From Pseudanabaena sp. FACHB-1998 (GTDB lineage: Bacteria; Cyanobacteriota; Cyanobacteriia; Pseudanabaenales; Pseudanabaenaceae): 51,848 nucleotides of DNA. Below, in pieces: positions 1 to 6,951 of the stretch. A program made the position numbers and the translations under genes. The first letter of the stretch is position 1. The number at the start of each line of letters is the position of its first letter. The stretch spans positions 1 through 51,848 of the forward strand of contig NZ_JACJQA010000011.1 in the NCBI RefSeq assembly GCF_014696355.1, written 5' to 3'. Below the pieces are notes generated by a model that was given only the letters and a program-made list of their open reading frames with translations, did not search any database and was not told the origin of the DNA.

Positions 1-2
1 GT

Positions 3-80
3 AATGGCTTTGAATCAATTAAAGGCGCTATTGACTATTTTGCCCATAATTTACCCGCAATGTTGTCTTTGATTTCTTAA
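3..80 (+). CDS. 3-prime end of an unrecognised gene (partial)
   Basis: Frame 3 is open from the window edge to a TAA at 78-80 and encodes 25 residues ending in LPAMLSLIS. The composition looks like a real protein end (alternating helix-forming hydrophobics, sequence FESIKGAIDYFAHN), but it is too short to assign to a family. It could also be chance. The next gene starts about 100 bases downstream on the same strand. Confidence 0.3.
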   Translation, partial: NGFESIKGAIDYFAHNLPAMLSLIS

Positions 81-182
81 AGTCTCTCTACCTCTTTCTT
101 GAAATAGCCCTGCTCCCAAAAGGGGATATAACCCTTTCACTTGCTTTGTCTTGATAACACTATTAACTCTTCTACAAAAACT

Positions 183-782
183 ATGGCTGGTTCTCGTAAT
201 GATTGGTTTCCGACTCCCATTTGGCACTTTACGATCGCTAATCATCAGCAACTCAATGCCATCCTTCTCGCAGAAATTTATGCAGAACAAGAAAAAGATC
301 AGCAGGGGGAGAAATGGTCAAATATTCTGGGATGGCACAGCGTCAATGATTTACATAGACGCGATCGCTTCCAAGATCTCACCAAAATCATCCATACGAA
401 TGTTTTAGAGGTTGCTCAATTTTTGCAATGGGATTTACAAAAATTTTCACTACATATAACCACTTGTTGGGCAATTATCAATGGTAAGTTTGCTTCTAAT
501 TCAGTCCACAATCATCCCAATTCCATTTTAAGTGGAGTGTATTATCTCAAAGCTCCTGAGAACTGTGGTGGTATATATTTCAACGATCCTCGTCCTGCTT
601 CGCAAATGATCATTCCTCCTGTGACAGAGTTCAATTTATGGACTTATCCTAAAGTTAGTTACAAAGCCCACGCAGGTACGATGCTTTTATTTCCTAGTTG
701 GCTTTTGCATGGGGTAGATACAAATATGAGCGAAGAGTCTCGCATTTGTGTAAGTTTTAATATTGGCATGACTCCTCTCTAA
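183..782 (+). CDS. putative 2OG-Fe(II) oxygenase (TIGR02466-like)
   Basis: A 199-residue protein resembling the small 2-oxoglutarate/Fe(II) oxygenase family that opens with a FPTPIW-type motif (here WFPTPIWHF at residues 8-16). The double-stranded beta-helix core is visible: SVHNHPNSILSGVYYL supplies the first metal His region, and a distal GTMLLFPSWLLHGV segment supplies the last His, followed by RICVSFNIG with the Arg expected to hold 2-oxoglutarate. Substrate unknown; relatives are often thought to hydroxylate proteins or small metabolites. The reading frame is open from 141, but the conserved N-terminus begins just after the ATG at 183, so that start is preferred. No partner gene is adjacent. 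Confidence 0.72.
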   Translation: MAGSRNDWFPTPIWHFTIANHQQLNAILLAEIYAEQEKDQQGEKWSNILGWHSVNDLHRRDRFQDLTKIIHTNVLEVAQFLQWDLQKFSLHITTCWAIINGKFASNSVHNHPNSILSGVYYLKAPENCGGIYFNDPRPASQMIIPPVTEFNLWTYPKVSYKAHAGTMLLFPSWLLHGVDTNMSEESRICVSFNIGMTPL

Positions 783-800
783 GAAACCATTTTTGAGCAA

Positions 801-869
801 GCGATCCAGATCACAATATTTTGAAAAGCTTACTTTGCAAACTTTTCAAAATATTGTGATCTGGATCGC
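801..869. repeat. 28-bp perfect inverted repeat (hairpin, family E)
   Basis: Arms at 801-828 and 842-869 are perfect inverse complements of 28 bp around a 13-base loop. It sits 19 bases after the oxygenase stop. The loop and inner stem (CTTACTTTGCAAAC) closely resemble those of the hairpin at 31993-32043, so it is a repeat type rather than a simple terminator; no U-tract follows directly. Confidence 0.75.
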
Positions 870-974
870 CTTTATGTACTTTCAACATCACAGGATCATC
901 AGATTAGCGATCGCATATTAGCTCTTAATAGAAGGCGATACTAATCCCATCAAGCAATAATTTCCAAAAAAGCA

Positions 975-1220
975 ATGATCCTCACTTCCCTAAAGCAAGT
1001 TCGTTCCATAGTTATCAACACGGTAGCTGGCTCGGAGAATGCAATTATATTTTTAGGTAAGACCTTTGTATCCGATAAAGCCTATGACTCTCTTGACAAA
1101 GCGATCGCCGAAAGTAGAAGAGATATAGACTTAGGAATGGCTATAATCATTACACCCAATGACAACAAGTTTACAGTTTGGGTTGCAATTCCTCAGGAAT
1201 TGATTTTGCAAGCTGCTTAA
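975..1220 (+). CDS. small hypothetical protein
   Basis: An 81-residue ORF starting at an ATG at 975. It has no recognisable domain. A HIP1 site inside the frame reads as an ordinary Lys-Ala-Ile-Ala-Glu stretch, and the sequence mixes amphipathic helices (SLDKAIAESRRDID) with a strand-rich C-terminal half (MAIIITPNDNKFTVWVAIP). No strong Shine-Dalgarno sequence is visible. It lies alone between a hairpin and gene debris, so it could be a solitary small gene or a remnant. I do not recognise it. Confidence 0.4.
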   Translation: MILTSLKQVRSIVINTVAGSENAIIFLGKTFVSDKAYDSLDKAIAESRRDIDLGMAIIITPNDNKFTVWVAIPQELILQAA

Positions 1221-1292
1221 AATTTATCGCCAGAAAATCAAACTAACTCAGGACTAATAATAGATCTTTTGGAGAGGCAACAGTGGAGCATT

Positions 1293-1457
1293 TCAGTCTG
1301 AATTTTTATATACGCCTTCTCGCAGAGTTAATTCAATCTCAGACGCAAAGTATGTAGGAACTTCTATTTCAGATATTTGGATAAAGTTCTGCTCAGCATA
1401 GCTAACTTCAAATTCGCCTAGTACTTCATCAATCTTTTTGTAATTGTTGTATGGCAT
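1293..1457 (-). pseudogene. 54-residue ORF, likely truncated N-terminus of a hypothetical protein
   Basis: The reverse strand reads ATG at 1457 to TGA at 1293 and encodes 54 residues beginning MPYNNYKKIDEVL and containing EFEVSYAEQNFI and PTYFASEIELTL. This resembles the start of a longer cyanobacterial hypothetical protein that I recall only generally, and it stops abruptly after REGVYKNSD. No continuation in any frame is seen at 1240-1292, so the rest of the gene appears to be gone. It may alternatively be a genuine short gene. Confidence 0.4.
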
Positions 1458-1528
1458 ATTTTGACTTTAAATACTTGATTAGGTTTGGGACTCGGTAAGC
1501 ACAACTCGTGAATTCTACTTACCCAATT

Positions 1529-1680
1529 CTAAGCTTTTGATAAGCTATCTAACGCCGCATTTAGCTTCAACACATTTACGCCATCCTCACCAAAGATACC
1601 GAGAAAACGGCGATCGCTATTTTGTTCGATTAGCTTTTCCATTGGGCTAGGTTCAACTTTGCGGACTTGAGCAATTCTGG
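1529..1680 (-). pseudogene. kdpC: C-terminal remnant of kdpC (K+-transporting ATPase subunit C)
   Basis: Reverse-strand frame ending with TAG at 1529-1531. It encodes about 50 residues: ARIAQVRKVEPSPMEKLI, then RFLGIFGEDGVNVLKLN and ALDSL. This matches the conserved C-terminus of KdpC, where GEP-VNVLxLNxALD is diagnostic (here the Pro of GEP is Asp). No kdpA, kdpB or kdpD is in the window. The upstream part of the gene is replaced at about 1681 by half of a MITE. The fragment has no plausible start and is very probably dead. Confidence 0.6.
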
Positions 1681-1733
1681 CAACTCGCTTCTTGGGTTTT
1701 GAGTTGTCTTAATGCAAGTGACCACAGTTATTT
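1681..1733. mobile_element. half of a family C MITE
   Basis: These 53 bases match the right half of the complete element at 27491-27605 almost base for base: half of the hairpin (CAACTCGCTTCTTGGG), then TTAATGCAAG and the end TGACCACAG-TTAT (GTGACCACAGTTAT here). The left half and its terminal repeat are absent. The junction with kdpC coding sequence lies at about 1677-1685. Confidence 0.65.
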
Positions 1734-1822
1734 TTTTGCTGTGTTTCTCATAGATTATGACAATCAATGCTGAAAGATATTAGAATAGGACAGTAATATT
1801 TTCGGCTTGGTTAAACACTTTC

Positions 1823-3175
1823 ATGACTGCTCAGAAATATCACATCATCACCTTCGGCTGCCAAATGAATAAAGCTGACTCCGAACGCATGGCAGGCGTT
1901 TTGGAAGATATGGGCTATCAGTCAACCGAGGAAAGCGAAGAAGCCGACCTAATTTTGTACAACACTTGCAGCATTCGTGATAATGCTGAGCAGAAAGTTT
2001 ATTCGTACTTAGGACGACAAGCCAAGCGCAAACGCGAAAATCCTAACTTAACTTTAGTCGTGGCTGGTTGTGTCGCCCAGCAAGAAGGCGAAGCATTACT
2101 TCGTCGCGTTCCTGAACTTGATCTGGTGATGGGTCCCCAGCATGTCAATCGCCTTGGAGACTTATTGGGACAGGTCTTTAATGGCAATCAAGTCGCCGCC
2201 ACCGAAGAAGCCTATATTGAAGAAGACATCACCACCCCTCGCCGCAATAGCTCAGTATCGGCTTGGGTAAATGTGATCTATGGCTGTAATGAAAATTGCA
2301 CCTATTGCATTGTGCCTTCAGTGCGCGGACGAGAACAGTCTCGGACTCCTGAAGTCATTCGCCAAGAAATTGAAGGGCTTGCGGCGCAGGGCTACAAAGA
2401 AATTACTTTGCTGGGGCAAAATATTGATGCCTATGGGCGTGATTTGCCCGCAGGTAGTATCGGTGCGGGTGTGGGCGGCAAAATTACCTTTACGGATCTG
2501 CTTTATTACGTCCATGATGTGGAGGGGATCGATCGCATTCGCTATGCCACCAGTCACCCCCGCTATTTCAGCCCTCGCTTAATTAAAGCTTGCTCCGAAC
2601 TGCCCAAGGTTTGTGAACATTTCCATATTCCTTTTCAGTCAGGGGATAACGACATCTTGAAGGCAATGGCGCGGGGCTATACCCATGAGCGTTATCGCCG
2701 CATTATTGATGATATTCGCGCGGTGATGCCCGACGCTGCGATTACTGCTGACGCGATCGTCGCTTTCCCGGGGGAAACTGAGGAGCAGTTCGATCGCACT
2801 GTACAACTAGTCAATGATATCGGCTTTGACTTGGTGAATACCGCCGCCTATTCGCCTCGTCCGGGAACCCCTGCGGCGATTTGGGGAAATCAGTTAAGTG
2901 AGGAGATTAAAAGCGATCGCCTGCAACGTCTAAACCATGTTGTTAATCAAAATGCCGCCGAGCGATCGCAGCGTTATGCAGGACGTATCGAAGAAATCAT
3001 GATTGAAGGTACTAACTACAAGAATCCTAATCAAGTAATGGGACGCACACGCACCAACCGTATCGCTTTCACAGAGAACACTACAGGCAAATCATTGGCT
3101 GAGCTAATTGGACAAACGGTATCTATAAGAATTACTGAAGTAAGACCTTTTAGTTTAACTGGCGTAATTTGCTAA
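1823..3175 (+). CDS. miaB: tRNA-2-methylthio-N6-dimethylallyladenosine synthase
   Basis: Radical-SAM methylthiotransferase of 450 residues, the usual length. It adds the 2-methylthio group to i6A37 of tRNAs reading UNN codons. The N-terminal UPF0004 domain carries C13, C49 and C83, the ligands of the auxiliary 4Fe-4S cluster. The radical-SAM CxxxCxxC motif is C155-C159-C162 ([19 protein letters not shown]). The C-terminal TRAM domain (about 385-450) is present. The conserved ITLLGQN motif follows the SAM core. ATG at 1823 fits the family start. The tRNA-Lys gene follows about 80 bases downstream; tRNA-Lys is not a MiaB substrate, so the proximity need not be functional. Confidence 0.96.
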   Translation: MTAQKYHIITFGCQMNKADSERMAGVLEDMGYQSTEESEEADLILYNTCSIRDNAEQKVYSYLGRQAKRKRENPNLTLVVAGCVAQQEGEALLRRVPELDLVMGPQHVNRLGDLLGQVFNGNQVAATEEAYIEEDITTPRRNSSVSAWVNVIYGCNENCTYCIVPSVRGREQSRTPEVIRQEIEGLAAQGYKEITLLGQNIDAYGRDLPAGSIGAGVGGKITFTDLLYYVHDVEGIDRIRYATSHPRYFSPRLIKACSELPKVCEHFHIPFQSGDNDILKAMARGYTHERYRRIIDDIRAVMPDAAITADAIVAFPGETEEQFDRTVQLVNDIGFDLVNTAAYSPRPGTPAAIWGNQLSEEIKSDRLQRLNHVVNQNAAERSQRYAGRIEEIMIEGTNYKNPNQVMGRTRTNRIAFTENTTGKSLAELIGQTVSIRITEVRPFSLTGVIC

Positions 3176-3252
3176 AAGCATGTTAGACTAGCCAAGCGCG
3201 TTAAAAACAAATAAGATAATTTTTTGTTAAACAGCGCTGTGACAAACTAAAT

Positions 3253-3324
3253 GGGTCGCTAACTCAACGGTAGAGTACTCGGCTTTTAACCGATTAGTTC
3301 CGGGTTCGAATCCCGGGCGACCCA
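3253..3324 (+). tRNA. tRNA-Lys (UUU)
   Basis: A 72-base cloverleaf: acceptor GGGTCGC pairs with GCGACCC, discriminator A at 3324. The D-arm, the anticodon loop CTTTTAA (anticodon TTT, Lys) and the T-arm with GTTCGAATC are all present. CCA is not encoded. Confidence 0.96.
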
Positions 3325-3333
3325 TAAAATCCC

Positions 3334-3366
3334 GAAATTAGCCAGTGCTACGCACTGGCTAATTTC
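3334..3366 (+). terminator. terminator-like hairpin after tRNA-Lys
   Basis: Perfect 15-bp arms 3334-3348 and 3352-3366 around a TAC triloop, 10 bases after the tRNA. Read on the other strand the apex is GCGTAGC, the GNA-type mini-hairpin seen in many palindromes of this window. Only a weak T-run follows. Just downstream (3368-3385) a sequence close to the end of a family C MITE (TATAGCTGTCGTC) is visible. Confidence 0.7.
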
Positions 3367-3424
3367 TTATAGCTGTCGTCTGAGCATTTGGTATTATACC
3401 TTTGGTAATAATGTGGTGTAATTC

Positions 3425-4591
3425 ATGCATATTGCATGGTTAGGTAAAAAATCGCCTGCTTGTGGCAACGTGACCTACAGTCGCGAAATTACAAATGCGT
3501 TACTCGATCGCGGGCATCGTGTTAGCTTTATGCATTTTGCGCCTGAGACCGATAGTGACAATCCAGATGATGAACTGGATGAAAACTCTCAAGAAGCCCA
3601 AGATGTAGCACTACCCTTTCTTTATAAGTCCACCATTTATACGGTTCCTTCACTGCGGGCTAATAAAATTTTGATCGATTCCTTGCGATCGCTCAAACCC
3701 GATCTTGTCCATGCATCCCTTGCCATATCTCCCCTCGATTTCCGCTTACCAGAAATTTGTGCCGAGCTAGATTTACCCCTTGTCGCTACTTTTCACCAAC
3801 CCTTCGATCTCAAACGACGCAATCTTGCCTCTAGCACGCAGCAACTCACCTATCAGATTTATGCGCCATCCCTCGCTGATTACAATCAGGTGATTATTTT
3901 TTCCAACATTCAGAAAGAACTACTGAATAAGCTAGGCGTTCCCAATACAAGGATTGCGGTTATTCCCAATGGTGTTGATAGCGATCGCTATTCTCCGGGG
4001 GAATCAAATATTAAGCGAGAACTCAAGGCGGATGTGCTATTTCTCTATCAAGGTCGCCTAGCTGCTGAAAAAAATGTGGAGGCTCTGCTCAAAGCTTGGC
4101 GCAAATGCCGAATGCCTGAAAATTGCAAATTAGCGATCGTTGGTACTGGTCCCCTACTCGCAGGTTTAAAAGCCTTTTATGGAAATGACCCTACCATTGT
4201 GTGGATGGGATATATTGCGGATGAGCAGCGCCGCATTGAGATATTGCGCGGTACGGATGTGTTTATCTTGCCTTCCCTCGTGGAAGGTTTATCTCTCTCC
4301 TTGTTAGAAGCCATGTCCTGTGGGGTGGCTTGTATTGCCACCGATGTGGGAGCCGATGGTGAAGTGATTGAGCATGGCGCAGGAATTATTCTTGATTCCC
4401 ATAAGGTGACTTCGCAACTTTGTACACTTCTGCCTTTATTTGTCGATCATCCTGAAATGGCTAAAATTATTGGGCTGAAGGCAAGACAAAGGGTTTTAGA
4501 CCGCTATACCTTAACTAAAAATATCGATCACCTCGAAGTTCTCTATGAGCAAACTATGAGTCAGCAATGGGTTCGAGTCAGTGCTTTCTAA
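3425..4591 (+). CDS. glycosyltransferase family 4 (group 1)
   Basis: A 388-residue GT-B fold glycosyltransferase. The N-terminal Rossmann half begins MHIAWLGKKSPACGN and covers acceptor binding. The GT4 C-terminal half contains VIPNGVDSDRYSP, LFLYQGRLAAEKN (nucleotide-sugar loop) and the E-x7-E motif region LPSLVEGLSLSLLEAMSCG, whose two Glu residues contact the donor ribose and phosphate. There is no signal peptide or membrane segment, so it is likely cytosolic or peripheral. Donor and acceptor cannot be read from the sequence; a lipid or exopolysaccharide sugar transferase is plausible. It stands alone downstream of tRNA-Lys and converges on the kinase at 4612. Confidence 0.85.
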   Translation: MHIAWLGKKSPACGNVTYSREITNALLDRGHRVSFMHFAPETDSDNPDDELDENSQEAQDVALPFLYKSTIYTVPSLRANKILIDSLRSLKPDLVHASLAISPLDFRLPEICAELDLPLVATFHQPFDLKRRNLASSTQQLTYQIYAPSLADYNQVIIFSNIQKELLNKLGVPNTRIAVIPNGVDSDRYSPGESNIKRELKADVLFLYQGRLAAEKNVEALLKAWRKCRMPENCKLAIVGTGPLLAGLKAFYGNDPTIVWMGYIADEQRRIEILRGTDVFILPSLVEGLSLSLLEAMSCGVACIATDVGADGEVIEHGAGIILDSHKVTSQLCTLLPLFVDHPEMAKIIGLKARQRVLDRYTLTKNIDHLEVLYEQTMSQQWVRVSAF

Positions 4592-4611
4592 AGACACGCG
4601 ATCGCTCCTCT

Positions 4612-6741
4612 TTAAATATACTTGGCGATGGTTTGGACGAGAGCTTTGAGTTTAACTGGCTTCATTAAATAATCAGTAATTCCCACTTCGAGAAACTTTT
4701 CGCGATCGCCCTCTATCGCTAAATCTGTCATGGCAATAATTGGTATATTAGCCAAACTAGAGTCTAGTCTTATTTGCTTAATTGTCTCAAGTACATCGAT
4801 GTTAGACATTTTCAGATCAATCACCATCATATCTGGCTGATAGAGTTGAGCATTAGCAAAAGCATTTTGATGATCGCAAGAACCTTGTACGCGAAAACTC
4901 TTGGCTTCTAGATAACAAAAGATCGTGCTGAGATTTACTTCATTGTCTGCAACTAAAAAAATTAGAGGAGATGTAGTTAGAGGTGGAGATACACTCGAAC
5001 TAGGAATTTCCAAAGCTGTTTCCGCTATGGGGACAAAACCTTCCCGCAAGGGAAGTTCGATGGTAAAGCAACTGCCCTTATCAATTTCGCTAATTACACC
5101 TACCCGTCCTCCGTGCAACTCGATAATTTTTTTAACGAAAGTCAAACCAATTCCCGATCCATTGTACTGACGATTAATTTTGCTATCTAATTGAGTGAAA
5201 GGCTCAAACAAAATTGATATATGCTCCTCCGCAATCCCTATTCCTGTATCCATAACTGCTAATCGCAGCCAACAATCAGAGTCTTGGCGATCGCAATGGG
5301 TATCCACCTGTAATTCAATGGAGCCACCTGTGGGCGTGAATTTCACCGCATTACTTAGCAATTTAATCAATACTTGCTGGATATGATTACAATCAATTTC
5401 CACATAGGGCAGATTAGGCTGGATTTTGTACACAACCTTAATTTTCTTTTGGAGAGCAGATTGTTGGATTAAACTCAAACTGGTTTGACAGATCTGATCG
5501 ATACTGCTGGGGCTGAGATTGAGGGCAAATCGTCCCGCCGCAATATTTGTGATATTGAGAATGTCTTCAATCATTCCTAATAGATGTTTACCACTGGTGG
5601 CAATGGTATTTAAGGCTGTGAGTTGTTTTTGATTAGTAAGTCCAAATGCATGATCTTGAAAGGCTTCCGTCAATCCAAGAATTGCATTAAGTGGAGTTCT
5701 CAACTCATGACTCATCACCGATAGAAACTCATCTTTGAGGGAGCTAGCCCTCATCAGTTCTATATTAGAGAGAGCAAGTTTTTCATTGCTAGCTTGAAGT
5801 TCTGCTTCAGCAATTTTCTGAGCAGTAATATCTTTGGCAATGCCCAAATATCCTGTAATCCCATCTTGGGGTGAACAAATCGCTGTAATTGATAGCAAGA
5901 CAGGAATTCGATTACCATTTTTATGAATATATGTCCATTCTTCTTCAAATACTTCCCCCAGTTTTGCTTTCGCAATAAATACCTCAAATCCCGCTTCAAT
6001 ATTTTGCTGTAATGCTGTAGAGAGAAGGGCGGCTCTCTCTGATATTTCGTTAAAGTCATGAAAGCTGGCAGGGGTTTTGCCCAGTATTTCCGCCTCTGTA
6101 TATCCCAAAAGTGCTTCTGCACCTGTATTAAAAGATTTGATGATCCCTTCTAAGTCGGTGGAAATAATCGAAAAGTTGGCACTATCGAGAATTGCTTTCT
6201 GAAACATTGCAATTTCAAATAATTGCTTCTGCATCTCTTTTGCAGTAAATTCTTTGAGTCTTAGCTCTAACTGGCTGATTACTAAACTTCCCAAGACTTG
6301 AAGTTGTTGAATTTGTTTGGAATTAAGATTTTTTGGTTGATAATCAATGACACATAAGGTTCCTAAAATATAGTTGTCAGGTGTTATCAACGGAACCCCT
6401 GCGTAAAAACGAATTTTAGGATCATCCTGAACCAAAGGATTATTGGCAAAACGTTCATCTTTAGTTGCGTCTGGGACTATTAAGATAGATTCCAATGCAA
6501 CCACATGACCACAAAAAGAAATGTCTCGCGATGTTTCTGAAACATCAATCCCAAATCGTGATTTGAACCACTGGCGATCGCGATCAACTAGTGAAATCAA
6601 GGCGATCTCCGTGTCGCAAATATCGGCAGCTATTTGGGTTAAATCATCATATTCTTTCTCAGGCAAAGTATCGACGATTTTATAGCGGTCTAATGCGGCT
6701 AGTCGTTCATTTTCATTTGTAGGGATTAGAGGTATTTTCAT
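4612..6741 (-). CDS. GAF-PAS hybrid sensor histidine kinase with receiver
   Basis: A 709-residue soluble kinase. An N-terminal GAF domain (about 20-155) includes FCGHVVALES and the YAGVPLITPDNYILGTLCV core typical of the RsbU/phosphatase-linked GAF class. A PAS domain (175-310) ends in GIAKDIT. HisKA carries H345 in SVMSHELRTPLN. HATPase_c carries N-box LIKLLSNAVKFTP, G1 DTGIGI and G2 GSGIGLTF. The C-terminal receiver (590-709) has the phospho-acceptor D642, T672 and K694, but its acidic pocket reads ADNE rather than the usual acidic pair. No transmembrane segment. The gene is tandem with the related kinase at 6952-9510 but separated by a MITE. Signal and output partner unknown. Confidence 0.92.
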   Translation of the reverse strand: MKIPLIPTNENERLAALDRYKIVDTLPEKEYDDLTQIAADICDTEIALISLVDRDRQWFKSRFGIDVSETSRDISFCGHVVALESILIVPDATKDERFANNPLVQDDPKIRFYAGVPLITPDNYILGTLCVIDYQPKNLNSKQIQQLQVLGSLVISQLELRLKEFTAKEMQKQLFEIAMFQKAILDSANFSIISTDLEGIIKSFNTGAEALLGYTEAEILGKTPASFHDFNEISERAALLSTALQQNIEAGFEVFIAKAKLGEVFEEEWTYIHKNGNRIPVLLSITAICSPQDGITGYLGIAKDITAQKIAEAELQASNEKLALSNIELMRASSLKDEFLSVMSHELRTPLNAILGLTEAFQDHAFGLTNQKQLTALNTIATSGKHLLGMIEDILNITNIAAGRFALNLSPSSIDQICQTSLSLIQQSALQKKIKVVYKIQPNLPYVEIDCNHIQQVLIKLLSNAVKFTPTGGSIELQVDTHCDRQDSDCWLRLAVMDTGIGIAEEHISILFEPFTQLDSKINRQYNGSGIGLTFVKKIIELHGGRVGVISEIDKGSCFTIELPLREGFVPIAETALEIPSSSVSPPLTTSPLIFLVADNEVNLSTIFCYLEAKSFRVQGSCDHQNAFANAQLYQPDMMVIDLKMSNIDVLETIKQIRLDSSLANIPIIAMTDLAIEGDREKFLEVGITDYLMKPVKLKALVQTIAKYI

Positions 6742-6807
6742 AGGATCAAATCATCGCCTAATTTACTAACTAAAAAGTTATTCGTAAACTTACTTATTCA
6801 TATAGTA

Positions 6808-6911
6808 ATACCAAATGAAGAAATGGCGTAGCCATTTCTTCATTTAAAAAACCTTACTGGGTTTGGTTTGTAAATCACAAAAGTGTTGTCCCACTTTCGT
6901 GATTTGGTATA
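6808..6911. mobile_element. family B MITE-like element, copy 1 (104 bp)
   Basis: Bounded by the terminal inverted repeat ATACCAAAT / ATTTGGTAT. It contains two sub-hairpins, one centred on GGCGTAGCC (arms AATGAAGAAATGGC and its complement) and one with arms AAATCACAAAAGTG and CACTTTCGTGATTT. The reverse complement of 16757-16860 is the same length and closely matching along its whole length, and 27432-27644 is a third, interrupted copy. Confidence 0.8.
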
Positions 6912-6951
6912 ACTAAAAGTTTGCTTAGGTTATAAAACGCTTTTTTTATAC

